From contig NC_056412.1 of the NCBI RefSeq assembly GCF_905147365.1, positions 7,432,001 through 7,496,000 of the forward strand: 64,000 bases of DNA, written 5' to 3'. The position numbers and the translations under genes were made by a program. This stretch comes from Aricia agestis (Eukaryota; Arthropoda; Insecta; Lepidoptera; Lycaenidae). The first letter of the stretch is position 1. Every line of letters begins with the position of its first letter. Positions 44,060 to 56,685 of this stretch are shown here, one piece after another. The notes under the pieces are model-generated. The model worked only from the letters and a program-made list of their open reading frames with translations. It searched no databases and was not told the origin of the DNA.

Positions 44060-45940
44060 ATCAAGCGATAAATTATAATCGTAGACTCGTTATTCGCTAC
44101 GCAGTCTCAAAAGAGATTGCTACAATTGAAAATGTACAACAATTAAATACAAAACACAATTCGTAAACAAACATCGAACAACAATAGCGCACAAAAGCCG
44201 CGACCTTTTCGCCGCGTAATGAAGCCGTATCTTTAATGGGCGCGATAAGACCGCTAAATGTTTGCGCACACGCCAATAATAACCGACTCGATCATTTGCG
44301 AGGGGCGAAGTTTTGACGAGAAAAAAGAATATTCGACGGGCTTTGATACCGCTTATCGGCAAATGAGATGAGAGGGAATTGAATAAGGCCGCCGTTGATG
44401 GTCATTCCGCCGACAATGCGTGTCAGGAGCTCGATTAAGGTGATGTATGTATATACGACGTTATATTTTGTGTTTCGGGAATTTATCATGATTCATGATT
44501 CGTTTATCGAAAACATACGTGTGTATACTGTACGTGTATCGAACATACGAAATCTTTTTTTCTAATCAAACAAGAACATAACGTTGGTATAAAGTCGGTA
44601 TACACAAATATATTTTTTGATTAGCAAAGGGCTATGAAACAACAATATACGTTTGTTGCGATAGTTCTACAAAACGTTGCAAAAGCGTAGTGTAATTGAA
44701 CCGATCGTGCGCTAACGACGTTCCCGGTAACTCCGCAGATAAAGATAGATGGGTTGCGCCGCCCGATATCCCCTATCGCTCGCTTAACTTCTCTTTTTAC
44801 GGTTATTTCCCTATAAAAGTTATTTTAAGTAAAAACAACTTTACTATCGATTTATAGCTATATTTTATACCGTGGTTTGAATGCTGCTTTTAAATGTGTA
44901 TAACCATAATAAAGTGCACGGTGGACCAAATTTTAAGTATTAGTCTTGCTAGTTAGGTAATGAAAAATTGTACAGAAATAAACTAGAACCCGAAAATAAA
45001 ATATCATAGCGATACTCTATCATATTTATTTATATCATAGTTCAATAACATAACGATTAAATTAACTTAAAAATATAATAAAATCAAATAACATTAAATT
45101 AAGATTATTTTTTAAATTTTATTTACTCTGAGAGAGTAAAATTATATCGAAACAAAACTAGTTCCCCTCAGCTACAGCATCGTAATAACTTAATTTCGCT
45201 ACGAGACACAATCCCATATTAAATACCGAGAAATAGCATTTCGAGTGAACATCACGTTTGAAGTGTAGTACACACGGTGCCGCCTTTCGTAGGACAAAAA
45301 GTCGGAGCCTTGTCGCAAATTTTTGACTAAATTTCTTGAGCTTTGAATAAATTTCTAATGATTAATCTCCTTGTTTATACAGAGGTACTTGTAGATAATA
45401 TTTAACATTTTCGACCAGTGCAAAAAATTATTCTTCCAAACAAGTTCTGTCACTTCTTCTAGTCTTTATTTACACTTTTTATAATTCCTAACAATTATTA
45501 TAATCGTATGCACACTGTTGTATCTAGCTTAATTACATTTTGTATATTATGAAAATATTATATATAACATAGATAGTAAAATATAAGTATTTTAGAAGAA
45601 TTGCAACGTTGATGAGAGTGCGAAATTTCAAAAATGGAGTAACCACAATTATACACACCCTAACATTAAGAATGTTCACTGAAGGCACCGTCCGTGTGTC
45701 CCACAGTCGCCAGATGAATATTGTTTCAAACGGAATTATCCGCGCGCCGCAGGGACAGGGATCACTTATAATTGTTATTTTATTCATAGAAACAACAGTC
45801 CTCCGGGACGGTGGATAGGTGAACAAATATTTTCAGTTGTCGAGCACCTTTTAGCGCGCGTGATGTCGTCGATGACACGGTACTTATGCTCGCTGCTGAA
45901 AACGGTCCCGCTAGGTATGTTTTCGTTGAATTTTCCACTT
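44060..45940. other. AT-rich DNA with unique GC blocks at 44170-44460 and 44690-44800
   Basis: Blocks contain GGGCGCGATAAGACCGC and CGTGCGCTAACGACGTTCCC. Minus-strand frames at 44120-44489 overlap each other in two frames and look accidental. No gene recognised. Confidence 0.3.
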
Positions 45941-46124
45941 GTACAATTAAGATAGACCGACCAATGTAGACAAGCCCGCCAACTGACAGAGTTGGCGGGC
46001 TGGTCTACATTGGTCGGTCACTGTCGAATCAATGTTGGTCTTGAACTGTCGGTTGCGGTTGGCATAAGCCGGCTAAATTAAGTAGGAACGCCTTCCGCTT
46101 ATGAATGAATTTCTCTGATAGTAC
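45941..46124. mobile_element. GTAC-end MITE, copy 8, with a hairpin replacing the left end
   Basis: The right part matches the family (GAATTTCTCTGATAGTAC). The left terminal repeat is replaced by a fold-back: GACCGACCAATGTAGAC and AGCCCGCCAACT are mirrored at 45990-46019. Confidence 0.65.
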
Positions 46125-48047
46125 ATTTTACAAGTTTAATAAAAGTTGAAGTAGATGAAGCAAACTTTTTGGAATTTATTCAGAAAATAAATATTCATAA
46201 TTAAAGGAGAGCTAGGTATAACACTACACATGAATTTTAATGTAAATCACGCAATGTATAAAATTTAACCCTCTGCAGGCAAACGAGGCTTACGGGCTTA
46301 GGTTGTAACCTGTAGCCGACAGATAACCCGCGGTCTGTATCCCGCACAATCATCCCGCAAATCCCGTATCATTAAGTATCGCTAAGAAAGCGATTCGCGG
46401 ACCATTACCATGTTAATAACGTGGGGGAAGCGGTGATTAATCAACTTGACGGCTCCACCACCTCGCCACCAAAACTAATCTTAGTGGTAGACAATTTTAT
46501 GCATGGATTTCTGATTAGGATTTCACGAGCAGTCATAGTTGGTAGTAATTTAAAGGCTGTTTAAACCACTTGATGAAAATTTAGTTTGTTTACTAGCCTT
46601 ACTTAGGAATACTTGAACCGATTTAGGTTGAAGTTAATCCGGCGCTAATAATGTCGTGTTGGGCCTTGAGATATTAATATCATGTGAATGACAATAACTT
46701 GTATTTAACTCAGAGTTAACTTTTACATCGATCTTTTTAAGAGAACTTTAAAACATTGTTTACTTGCCACGCGGAATAACGTACACAAATTTACTTAAGT
46801 ATTTATAATATTTTTCAGGAGCACTTTCTACTACATACCTATTTACTTTTCGAAAAAATTTTTACAAACTGTGTATTTCTACATAACATTTTGCGTTGAC
46901 AAAATTTTAATGTAGAGGCCAGGGGTGCTTTATTACTTTCAGCGATGTAATTACGCGAAACGTATGGTATATTTCTAATCCTCATTTGAATTAAAAACCT
47001 AAATACACAGAATCCGACACAACAATGTATGCATAATCAGCGCCCCACCGCGACGGTCAAAAGCTGATATTTCTCCTTTTAATCCCTGTCAGATTATTTA
47101 AATTCCCACCTGCGAGTCCCCGCTTTACCTTCCGCACAATTTTTTATTTAACAAAATAAAATATAAAAAATATTTCGTATTTGTTTTGGACGGGCGGGAA
47201 TCCTTTAATTTTCGGCACGGCCGCCGCCGCGTGACAGTCCGACGCCGGCTGCAGTTTCGGTCGCTTTGAGAAAAACATTTTAACATTTCATATTTAATTT
47301 TTTGCTCGGTTACAAAATTGCTCGCTCCCTCAATGAAATTATCGATGTACACATATTTATTTCATTTTAGGACATATGCACCATTTTATTGTGTCTTTCG
47401 TGTGTTTAAAAGCACAGAATACTAAGTTATGAAATTCTAAGTGGTGCAATATCTGTTAGTCTACTTATATCATTGTTATTTACCCAATTCTTCAGACCTG
47501 TATTAAACATTCGATGTTATTTCAAAGCTATTTAAAACTAAAAGTAACAAATGCTTACATAACAAAAGATTTTAATGTGTCCAGCAAGAGAAGCAAAACG
47601 ATCGGGCGGTGGAATTCCGCAATTGTTCGCTAGCTTTATCCCGTGGATGTCGCCGTTTTATTTGCTGTAGTCTACTTCAAATTCTTTTCCCCGTGTGCTT
47701 TATAACAGCGGCACCGCTCGCGCGCACTGTTCCGCGAGAGTGTTCGGTAATGAAAACAACTTTTTGAATTAACGTCGCTACTCGCTGCCGAGTTTCTGCC
47801 GTTCGGTCTCTCATTCAAAATATAAAACTCCTTTATCGGGCTACAAGTTGCGAACATTAAAAAATGTTCCGCCCGTCGAGCCCGCGAGTATGAGCATTTA
47901 ATTTGTTTCTTTACTTTGAGAATTTTGTCATTAAGCGTTGTTGTTTGCTGCAAAATTAAAAAGCACTCGCTCTCAGCTGCGTGAAAATCTTTTATTTTGA
48001 ATGAAACGAGTAAATTGGTCATTAAAATTATATTATGTTAAAAGAAT
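46125..48047. other. AT-rich DNA with unique GC blocks at 46290-46470, 47040-47270, 47580-47880
   Basis: The 47200-47250 part (CACGGCCGCCGCCGCGTGAC) and the 47700-47750 part are CpG-rich. Short minus-strand frames (47125-47352, 47672-48022) are basic and low-similarity; not called as genes. Confidence 0.3.
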
Positions 48048-48130
48048 ATCATAGAAAATCAATTCCTAGGTAGATACCGGATTTTCGAGATTTGCACTTT
48101 CAGTCAAGCCCAGCGGACTGACTACTGACT
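48048..48130. mobile_element. GTAC-end MITE, fragment
   Basis: AAATCAATTCCTAGGTAGAT and GTCAAGCCCAGCGGACTG remain; the right half is lost. Confidence 0.5.
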
Positions 48131-49642
48131 TACATAATTTTAATCTTTTATATAAAATCAATTAAAAACGGTATGTATCTTTATTTAATTGGTGTAAGAG
48201 CCAAGTCGACTGATTTCGATATAAAACATCAATTATAATTTTTATTGAAATTACAACTACGAATAAATAGTTTTTATTATTCGTAGCATTACAACATTAA
48301 TGTTGCATTCAACTTATTCATTCGGTAAGATGGGACCAACAATCGATTCGACCGATCCGCAGTCGGCACCTCCGGGTCGACCGCAGCGAGCCAGCCGATA
48401 AATCATCGGCCGACTTCAAATAGAAATGTCATATTATTTCCACAAAAGATTTAACTCGAAAATAAATTATACTCTCCCCCGTTCCGCGCCATTGTTCGCC
48501 GACGTATGGAAGCCGCGCCGCGCGCTCCGCGCTGTTTAAAAAACCATTAAGTGCACGCTTTTGTATTGAAAAATCTCGTTTTACTGTTGCTAATTATGTG
48601 CGTCTATTAGCTCGTTCGAGTGATACATTTTTTGTAACGTAGCTATTTTTAATCTTATATTTTAAACGGATAGATTTTACCTATTTTACACTTAGTTTTA
48701 TTTTGTCTATGCGTACTATTTGGTCTTGATGTCTGTACGGGTCTGTACACCTTACACGCTGATAATAATGATTTATTATAGAAACAGCCGTAAAATGATA
48801 ACTGTTTATTGATACACTAAAAAAGGTACAGTGATATAAGAGAATTGATATAAGAGTAATGATATAAGTATAAATGCTAGAGTATTATAGCAGACACATT
48901 TTATAAACACAAAGATAATGATGAGTATAGCAAAAATTAAAACATTACGAAATCGTTCAAATATTAAGATATTTACTAAATTGATAAACTAATTATTATG
49001 CTGACCTAGGAATGTGCGATGCTTGCATCGTACAATGTCACTCCCGTGGAGTTAATACAACCATTCAATATTCACTTTATTCCTTTTTAGGGTAAAAAAC
49101 GGAACCCTTATAGATTCGTCATGTCTGTCTGTCTATCTGTCTGTCCGTCCGTATGTCACAGCCACTTTTCTCCGAAACTTGGTAAGTAGATGTGGTCTGT
49201 GAACCGCATTAAGATTTTGATACAAAAATGAAAAAAATACAAAAAATTTTAGGGGTCCCCATAGGTACAACTGAAACAAAAAATAAGCATAAAGTCTGTG
49301 ATGTACTCAGTACTCGTATATAAAGTGTATTTGAATCACAGAACGGTGGCAATTGTGAGTCCGGGCGCATATCGCACGTGTTAAGCAACAAACAGCGCAA
49401 GCCCGCCATAAATCGCGCTAGCCTGATTTACAGCGACTAAATGTTTGATCTGCGCTCGTAAATCGAGATCATCTTTTGTCAGCCGACCAGCTGATCCTAC
49501 TGTCGCATTCGATACTTTTATATTTTATGAATCTTCTGCAAAATGTGCTCGTACATTATCCATACTTGGTATAATAAATGTGTATTTGTCTGTCAGTTAC
49601 GCCTTTACGCTTAACTCTAAAATCTAAATGATATTTTTATAC
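48131..49642. other. Unique and repeat-derived DNA
   Basis: A CpG-rich block is at 48330-48540. At 49085-49270 an interspersed-repeat tail (GGTAAAAAACGGAACCC with a (TGTC)n run) is visible. A unique block at 49310-49500 follows. No gene recognised. Confidence 0.35.
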
Positions 49643-49980
49643 GTGGGAGAGCCATGCTTCGGCACGAATGGGCCGGCTCGACCGGATAAATACCACGTTC
49701 TCACAGAAAACCGGCGTGAAACAGCGCTTGCGCTGTGTTTCGCCGAGTGAGTGAGTTTACCGGAGGCCCAATCCCCTTACCCCTACCCTATTCCCTTCCC
49801 TACCCTCAACTATTTTCTTCCCTTCCCTTCCCTACCCTCCCCTATTACCCTATTCCCTCTTAAAAGGCCGGCAACGCACTTGCAGCTCTTCTGATGCTGC
49901 GAGTGTCCATGGACGACGGAAGTTGCTTTCCATCAGGTTACCCGTTTGCTCGTTTGCCCCCTTATTTCATAAAAAAAAAA
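49643..49980 (+). mobile_element. SINE-like retroposon, copy 2
   Basis: Same order as 21435-21771: GTGGGAGAGCCATGCTTCGG, ACAGCGCTTGCGCTGTG, pyrimidine-rich middle, GCTCGTTTGCCCCCTTATTT and an A10 tail. Same orientation. Confidence 0.8.
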
Positions 49981-49984
49981 TAAC

Positions 49985-51414
49985 TTAACCTTAAACTCTT
50001 AACTGATTTTGAGGAAATTTGGTATGAAAATACTTTCACATCTGGGAAATGGCAAAGAATATTTTTTAACCCGGAGGAAAATATACTAAAGTTAAAGTTT
50101 TTTCAAACCTATACTCTTACTCTGTTACTAAACTCTTTACCTAATCACAATAGTAAACGCGAATCGTAGAACGTTCGCGTAATGTACTCGTAGCTCAAAA
50201 ATGAAGAAGTTAGTCACATGAATAGCGAGTAATTACGAGTTGTCGCATTATACCTATGCATTAACTCGGCACAAAAGTACCAACTTTAATTAGTTGCTTA
50301 ATACAGCTCCAAGTTGGTCTACGACTGAGCCCCATTCAAATCGAGTTATGTGTGAGGACGATAACGTGTAGCCACAGTGCGAGCTCACTCCACTAATCTA
50401 CGCTCACTTGCCTTATTTTATACGGACTCGTTAAGAGCATTTATTTAAACAATCGTGGCGTATAAATTTTTTATTTTGTATGGAGCTACTAAAAATTTAA
50501 CTTTCTTTTCACAGTTGCTTGCTTAAGATGTAGAGCACTTTGCAGCTTTGGATCACAATTTAAAGTATTAACATAATAAAATCCTGAGGATAAGTTTATG
50601 TAAACAGTTCGTAGGGCTGTATTTTGAGGGAGGGCGGCGCGTGAATGCGGCTAATAGTAGCGAGCGGCCCGCAGTAGCGCGGTGTCGTTAATTCGACGAT
50701 TTAAATCGGAAACACGCGATAAATTTGCCGCTGCGCTTTTGTATTCGAATGCCGCCAAAATTGGATGCACCGATTATTGCTACATTTCCACACCACACCG
50801 AAATTAGCCCGAAATTGTATTAAATAGCGGGCAATTATAATATTTTACTGCGTTTGCTTAAAATAGGAACTATATAATGTTAACAAATTTATCTATAAAA
50901 CACATCTACTATGAAGTGCCATCGAATGGTCGCCAACAATAGTTAACGAAATGGCGCACACCTAATAATATATTGATAGATTTGATTCGAACCCGCGCCC
51001 CTCGCGTCCGCCGCTTTTTGTTCGTTATTTATGGCGCCGCAGATACCGATAGAGCCGGCGGCGATATCATGAAATATTAAACGCATTACAACTGGCATAT
51101 AGGCCGGAAGATGATGTTTGAAAAACGTTCATTCCGCTCCACGTGAGAAACGTGTGGCTTACGTTTTTTTTATTTAACTTCGAACGAAAATAAGCCTTTA
51201 GTTCTTTTATGTTACATTCTTTTATATTTATAGATTGTTGTTATATTTTTAAATTTTATAAAAATACCTAAAAATAATCTATGACCTACCATGCTTAGAA
51301 ATCATTAATTGTCATCATCTTTATATAATTGTCCGTTATTGTGTGTTGTTTTGCATTTAAAACATCATATTATGTCCTTCTTCGAGTTTAAAGTATTTGT
51401 GTATTTTTTTTATT
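49985..51414. other. AT-rich DNA with unique CpG-rich blocks at 50620-50830 and 50930-51150
   Basis: Blocks such as GCGAGCGGCCCGCAGTAGCG and CGGCGGCGATATCATG alternate with AT-rich DNA. No long frames. Candidate regulatory DNA only. Confidence 0.3.
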
Positions 51415-51757
51415 AAGTAAGGGAGCATACCCATACTACGTGACCTACTTTTTAAGATTTTTGACCCTTCCCCCTCCCCCTGGTGACCACGCGTGGTATA
51501 TGCCCAAACCCCCCCCCCCCCTTCAATTGTTCACGTGGTACTGACAAGAATAATAAAATAGCAAATAAAAATAATTTGACTCATATATTCTGTGCTTATT
51601 AAGTTATTTATTACAAAAGACTCTTTGCATGTTTATAATAATTACTACTACTTACTTAATTATATAAGGGAATAAAAATAACGATCTCCAAAAAATACAT
51701 TGATACCCAATAGATTAATAAAATGAAATACTTGACACCAATGAAAAAAAACTTTAC

Positions 51758-51846
51758 TGTGAAAGTAGCAGCGTTGAATGAGCAAATTTTTTTTTTCTCC
51801 ATACAGAAGTAAAAAAAAAAGGTCTTCCAGCGCTGCTACTTTCACA
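51758..51846. mobile_element. Short MITE, 16-bp termini
   Basis: TGTGAAAGTAGCAGCG and its inverse flank 89 bp rich in T and A runs. Confidence 0.7.
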
Positions 51847-51911
51847 TTGAACTCTATGTTAGGAACACATACACATCCTAAAGTACTATCACTTAGATTT
51901 ATGTATAATAA

Positions 51912-52040
51912 CTAGCGACCCGCCCCGGCTTCGCACGGCCCGGGTATAATAAAATATATAGCCACTGAAAAAATGATTAAAATCGATTCAGCAGTTTTGA
52001 TTTATATTCTTTACTTATACTCTATCTATATCTGCCCGTG
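51912..52040 (-). mobile_element. Helitron-like short element, family C copy 2
   Basis: CTAG at 51912-51915 followed by the GC hairpin segment CGACCCGCCCCGGCTTCGC; the other end is uncertain. Confidence 0.45.
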
Positions 52041-52163
52041 GCCGGTGGCCCGCATTAGTCAGTACCGCCGCAAAAGCTAAGTCTCGCAATTTTTAAATTT
52101 GTAATATTATGTTCGAAAATATATTTATTAAAATCATATGCTGTAAAGGGCCATATAGATCTA

Positions 52164-52615
52164 CTAGCTGTTGCCCACGACTCCGTCCGCGTGGACTTCA
52201 GCTTGTAGCGTGCGGTAGTTCCCGTTTCTATGTAGGCTACAGAAATGCTTCCGCGGTAAGATTATTTCAAACTTCAAAAATCTTCTTATAACTTCAAATA
52301 AACTCGCGAAAAACGTTCGTTATCCTTACCATCTCTTATAGAAACACGTTTGAGTAAGCGCTTGTGCGATATGGGACGACGCAAAGCGTCATCTATTATG
52401 AATTTTTGGAACTAACTTAATTTGAACAAATTTACGTAAAAACACTCCTTTATAACCCCTTTTTCCAGTTAAAAAGTAGCCTATGTCCTTTCCCAGGCTT
52501 TAGACTATCCTTGTACAAAGTTTTATTACAATTGGTTCAGTAGTTTTGGCGTGAAAGCGAGACAGACAGACAGACAGATAGAGGTACTTTCGCATTTATA
52601 ATATTAGTATAAATA
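52164..52615 (-). mobile_element. Helitron-like short element, family B/C
   Basis: CTAG at 52164-52167 with GACTCCGTCCGCGTGGACTT, then CCTTTCCCAGGCTTTAGAC, GACAGACAGACAGACAG and the end TTCGCATTTATAATATTAG. Confidence 0.6.
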
Positions 52616-52994
52616 TTCAATTTACAATGTATTTAAAGTGGTTTTATTGAATAAGGATTAATGCCGTATTGGTTAAAATCGCTTCGAAAATTAGCCATTA
52701 TAATATTTTGTCGTTAAAAGTAAATCGTCGTCGTCGTCAAAACAAAAAACTGTTATTTTGGGATATCCATAAGAGGTAGACATATACCATTGCGGAGTTT
52801 TCTGTAGACCTTTTCAATGTGTACAGTACTTGGTACATTATTTTGATAAATCTCGTAGGGTTCAGCCTGCGTTTGCAATGTAAGCGGAAAAAAAATGTAA
52901 TTATTTACGACATCACATTAGAAACCCCAACAAAGGGACACGGGGGAAAACTTTGTTTTATAATATTTAGTGATAGTCTAAAATTACAATAGAA

Positions 52995-53156
52995 CAATCA
53001 GAGAAATTAATTTCTAGGCAGATGGCGGACCTAAGTAATTTGGTCGCGTTTAAAGTTAAACCCAACCGACAGATCACAATTAACATTGAATTGACATGAT
53101 CCGACTACATGACGTTGGTCTGTCAACTACTTAGGAATCAATTTCCTCGATGGTAC
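52995..53156. mobile_element. GTAC-end MITE, copy 9, nested
   Basis: ATCAGAGAAATTAATTTCTA to TTTCCTCGATGGTAC, complete, inside the 1,992-bp element. Confidence 0.8.
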
Positions 53157-53530
53157 CTACTATTTTAGTCACGACTGTAGTTTAAATTGTAATCGAACAC
53201 TAAAATATATAGTAAATATGATCACTAAGCTTGACAGCTTCACCAAACTTCAAAATGCCTGATAAGTGACAACAGTGCCTGTTTTTTTAATGGCTGTTGG
53301 CTATAAATAACCATAATAAATGCCAAATTGACTAAGTGACAAAACTCTAGACCCCCTTTCAAGACCTCCCTCCCCCCCCTAAATGGGTCACGTAGTATGG
53401 GTATGCTCCCTAAGTACAATCGGTTATGTGGCTTAAGCGTGAAGTGCATCTGACAGACAGACAGACAGACAGGTGTACAAAAACACTTTCTTTTTATATT
53501 ATACGTGTGAAAATATCTTATATATAACAT

Positions 53531-53838
53531 TCTCGTGTCACAATGTTAGTTACCGTACTCCTCCGAAACGGCTTTACTGATTTTTTTACCAAATTTTATA
53601 TGCATATTCAGTAGGTTTGAGAATCGGCTACTGGGTACTTTTTATATTGATAAGTGCATTTGTTGGATAAAATATAATAGTAAATTATTACAACTCGAAA
53701 CTGACGGCGACCATTGTTTGTGCGACGGGATAGCGTCGATGGACGTTGCCATGGTGCCATACTTATTTAGTCACTTCAATAAAATAATAATATGGGCGAA
53801 ATACTTTATGGCAAAACAACGTTTGCCGGAACAGCTAG
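53531..53838 (+). mobile_element. Helitron-like short element, family D copy 2
   Basis: Starts TCTCGTGTCACAATGTTAG and CTCCTCCGAAACGGC and ends GGCAAAACAACGTTTGCCGG, ACAGCTAG. TC start, terminal hairpin and CTAG fit a Helitron. The 94-codon frame across its end (53718-54002) is a by-product. Confidence 0.7.
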
Positions 53839-53839
53839 T

Positions 53840-54320
53840 GTGCCTTATATATTTAAAAAGATGTGTTAATACAATTAAATGTGTCAATTCGATAAAGGAT
53901 ATAAAAATAAACAGAGTCATGTCCTATCCACAAGTTTCTTGTGCGTTTGGAAAAAGAGGAAAAGTAAACTTTGTAGCCGTCGCTACTATTGTATCACTGT
54001 AAGGAATCACGCAAAACTTTATACGTTCGCTTTTATCGCAACAAGTCGAGCGTTAGCGAAAATGATTTATACCATTTATCATAAATAAAATATTCCACAT
54101 TCATCCCGGTAAAAAGTATTTATCTGTTCCGACCTCGATAGCAGGGCTTACATAATGTATTTTGTGCTAAAATGAATGTTCAAATTTTAAAATCATGTGA
54201 ACTTTACAGAAATATTTTTACTATGATAGACGTTTAAATTTTCATTTTTCCAGCGCAATAATTATCATACTTACAAATAAATATTGTGAATTGCAGTTTG
54301 GTATAAATTATACTCTAATT
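53840..54320. other. AT-rich DNA, nothing recognised
   Basis: Only short frames without similarity lie here. Confidence 0.35.
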
Positions 54321-54448
54321 ATAACATGTCAATATAAGTGATAACATATCTAAAGGATACTTCGAAAACTAATAATTGTAACATGTCAATTCAATGCTTT
54401 AAACTAATAAGTAATAACATATCTAAAGGATACTTCGAAAACTAATAA
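54321..54448. repeat. Tandem duplication, unit about 65 bp
   Basis: AACATGTCAAT plus ATAACATATCTAAAGGATAC and TTCGAAAACTAATAA occur twice; the repeated inner part is identical, suggesting a recent event. Confidence 0.8.
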
Positions 54449-55690
54449 AAACTCCCAAAAGAGTTATCGATACGGATGTGCAATAAAGTATCAAGTGGTC
54501 CCTCGCAATATTTGTGATATTATTGTAATCTACATATTATTCCAATAAGTGGGTTCTCCGAGCCAATATAGCGGGTTGCGGCCGACCCTCGCGGGTGAAA
54601 CTTACCTTTTATTGTTTTATTTATAACTTTGTGATTGATGACGGCCCGGCTCGGTTCATAAATATTGCGGGCGAGAACTCGTGCTGTGCGATAGTTGAGT
54701 CTAACTACTCCCGTATACTTCGCCCATGAGTTCGTTCTTCACATCCATTATGCATTTTCGCACCTACAGGAATTTCTTTTATTTTCTTTTTTCTGCTTAT
54801 GTAAGAACTAAGAATATATTTGCCAGTTGCCACTACATGAAATATATTATCACCGCTATTTTGTTCTGATTGAATCCCTAATCCCTAACAATTAATATTT
54901 TAAAAATGTCTGTTTATATAACATAGTAATAAAAGGTTACATGATGTTTGTGACTGACAAAACTATGTTACTTATCTTAACAGCGAACCCATTTAATATC
55001 TTGTATTTTATCTTAAATATCATTCGCTCCCCTAAGACCCGAACAGGTACGAAGAGTGAATGGCGCCCTACTTAGGCTATCGTGGTGGCGTGACAATGGC
55101 AGAGATGGGGTCTCATATCTGGTGAACGAGTCCATAAACGACATCGTACGTCCGCGCGGCCCGACGGCCGATAGCACAATGCGGCGAGCGACGCCGGCGC
55201 TTCCGGTTCCGGCCGCGGCGCCACCGTCGCCAGATTTATGCGCGTCGCTTCCTCCCGCCATATGCGTGCCCGCCACCCACTCATTTACACAAAACTCGAC
55301 TTTTTCAAGCACCTGTGTCGTATACATGAACGCCGGAGCGGATGTCGGCTCTTTACCCGCTCCACTTCCACTCGATTTTTATGTTTAACTTTTCATAGTT
55401 ATAAAATGTATTTTGTGTAGCTCGATTATTAAAACGAGCGTTTTTTAACTTTTTTGTGTTAATTGAGTGTGTTTTCTGGCATTTAAAGCTAATTAACTTT
55501 AACGTCGGCGCTACGGGAGGAACGAAAGGGGAGTGGGTAGTTCGTGCATAATGGAGCAGCGGCCGCGAACGTTCGCTACGTCTCGGAATATCTTAACACA
55601 GCGCTATCACGTCAATCTGGTGGAGTGCCGGTCTTTATCGACCCTTTCACTTATAATAATGTCTTAATTTTACTAATGTAAATATCCTGA
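54449..55690. other. Unique DNA with CpG-rich blocks, candidate regulatory region
   Basis: Block 54540-54770 contains TGATTGATGA (54632-54641), an Exd/Hox-type composite site. Block 55040-55400 is CpG-rich with overlapping frames on both strands (the longest 110 codons at 55056-55388, proline/alanine-rich, no domain). Block 55495-55640 is GC-rich. Confidence 0.3.
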
Positions 55691-55694
55691 TCAT

Positions 55695-55744
55695 TAACTT
55701 AAACTTACAACGTAACGTAATCGTTACGTTGTAAGTTTAAGTTA
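55695..55744. repeat. Hairpin with 23-bp arms
   Basis: TAACTTAAACTTACAACGTA, ACG and its inverse, 4-bp spacer. Confidence 0.85.
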
Positions 55745-56685
55745 TTATATAAAACGTGTGTACAATTGCATCCCATAATAATTATTAAAACCTTTTGAAT
55801 CACCTTGGGACGCGTTTTGATTCATCAGTAGTATTTCTAAGTATTTAATATTATATCATTATAATATAGGTGTGAGGTAATAATTTTACGTATACGACCA
55901 TAGAGGTCATGTTTTTTAATGTTTTTTGGAAAAACTTTGTGCTCTATGTCCAACAATATTTAGCAATTCAATAATATCTTTAAATTACAGAAAATCCAAA
56001 TATTGAAATCGCCGTAACAAAGCCGAAACGTAGAAGTTAGCAAAGTTTGATATAAATTTTGTACAGCAAACCTTAGCTGACGTTAACTTCGTATCTTTGT
56101 GCTCACGTGAGCAGTAGGCGGCAGGTGGGGGTGGGGGGATAGTTTTCGGGGGAGGGGAGGCGGATTCCTGTAGCTTTGTGAATCAATCACAAATTAATTT
56201 GACCTCAGTACGGTTTCACTCGGCTAATCAAATTCCACTTAGTTTCTATTGAAAAACGAATTCCTATGCATATTTTCTTTGAACCTTTTGCAAATATGGC
56301 ATGCTGGCATTCAGTGATCATAATTGCGTTGTATAACAATTTGAGGGACAGAATGTGCAAATGCACTAACAAAACCGACTTTAATTTCATAATTACTATA
56401 TTATTTTTAAAATCCTAAATAGAATACAATTTCACTGAAACAAAAAACGTGATACTTATAATACAATAAAAATATGTATGTATCACGTGCTTAACCATGA
56501 AACATTCAAAACATTTAGCAAGAGAAGCCAAGCAGGTTCGAGTTGTGTTGGAAGTTCTCGATTGTTCAGATATTCGCAAAGGTACGCTCGTGTCAAAGGA
56601 AAACTTTCCGGCGGTTGGCAACCCTGTTTTGTAGCATTCAATATTTGACGTCACTATACGCAAATTACACGATGGGCTAAAGAAT
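55745..56685. other. AT-rich DNA; G-rich run at 56118-56162
   Basis: The G-run (GGTGGGGGTGGGGGGATAG followed by GGGGGAGGGGAGG) could form a quadruplex. Otherwise nothing recognised. Confidence 0.35.

Larger units (their letters stand above)
51420..53411. mobile_element. 1,992-bp DNA transposon with AAGTA target duplication
   Basis: AGGGAGCATACCCATACTAC and GTGACC at the left are mirrored by GGTCACGTAGTATGGGTATG and CTCCCT at the right. AAGTA occurs at 51415-51419 and 53412-53416. Next to the ends are C-runs or G-runs (51470-51522, 53352-53380). The interior holds a short MITE, two Helitron-like pieces and a GTAC-end MITE, and no transposase. Superfamily not assigned. Confidence 0.75.

Noticed and set aside
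51480..51525. Poly-C run as an assembly gap artefact
   Set aside because: The C-runs are matched by a G/C-run in the inverted end of the same transposon at 53352-53380, so they are part of the element, though the exact run length may be unreliable.
53718..54002. 94-codon plus-strand coding region
   Set aside because: It overlaps the end of a Helitron-like element that occurs elsewhere (38878-39487) in another state; no domain seen.
55056..55388. 110-codon plus-strand gene
   Set aside because: Proline/alanine-rich translation of a CpG-rich block; equally long minus-strand frames cover the same bases, and no domain, start context or splice signals support it.
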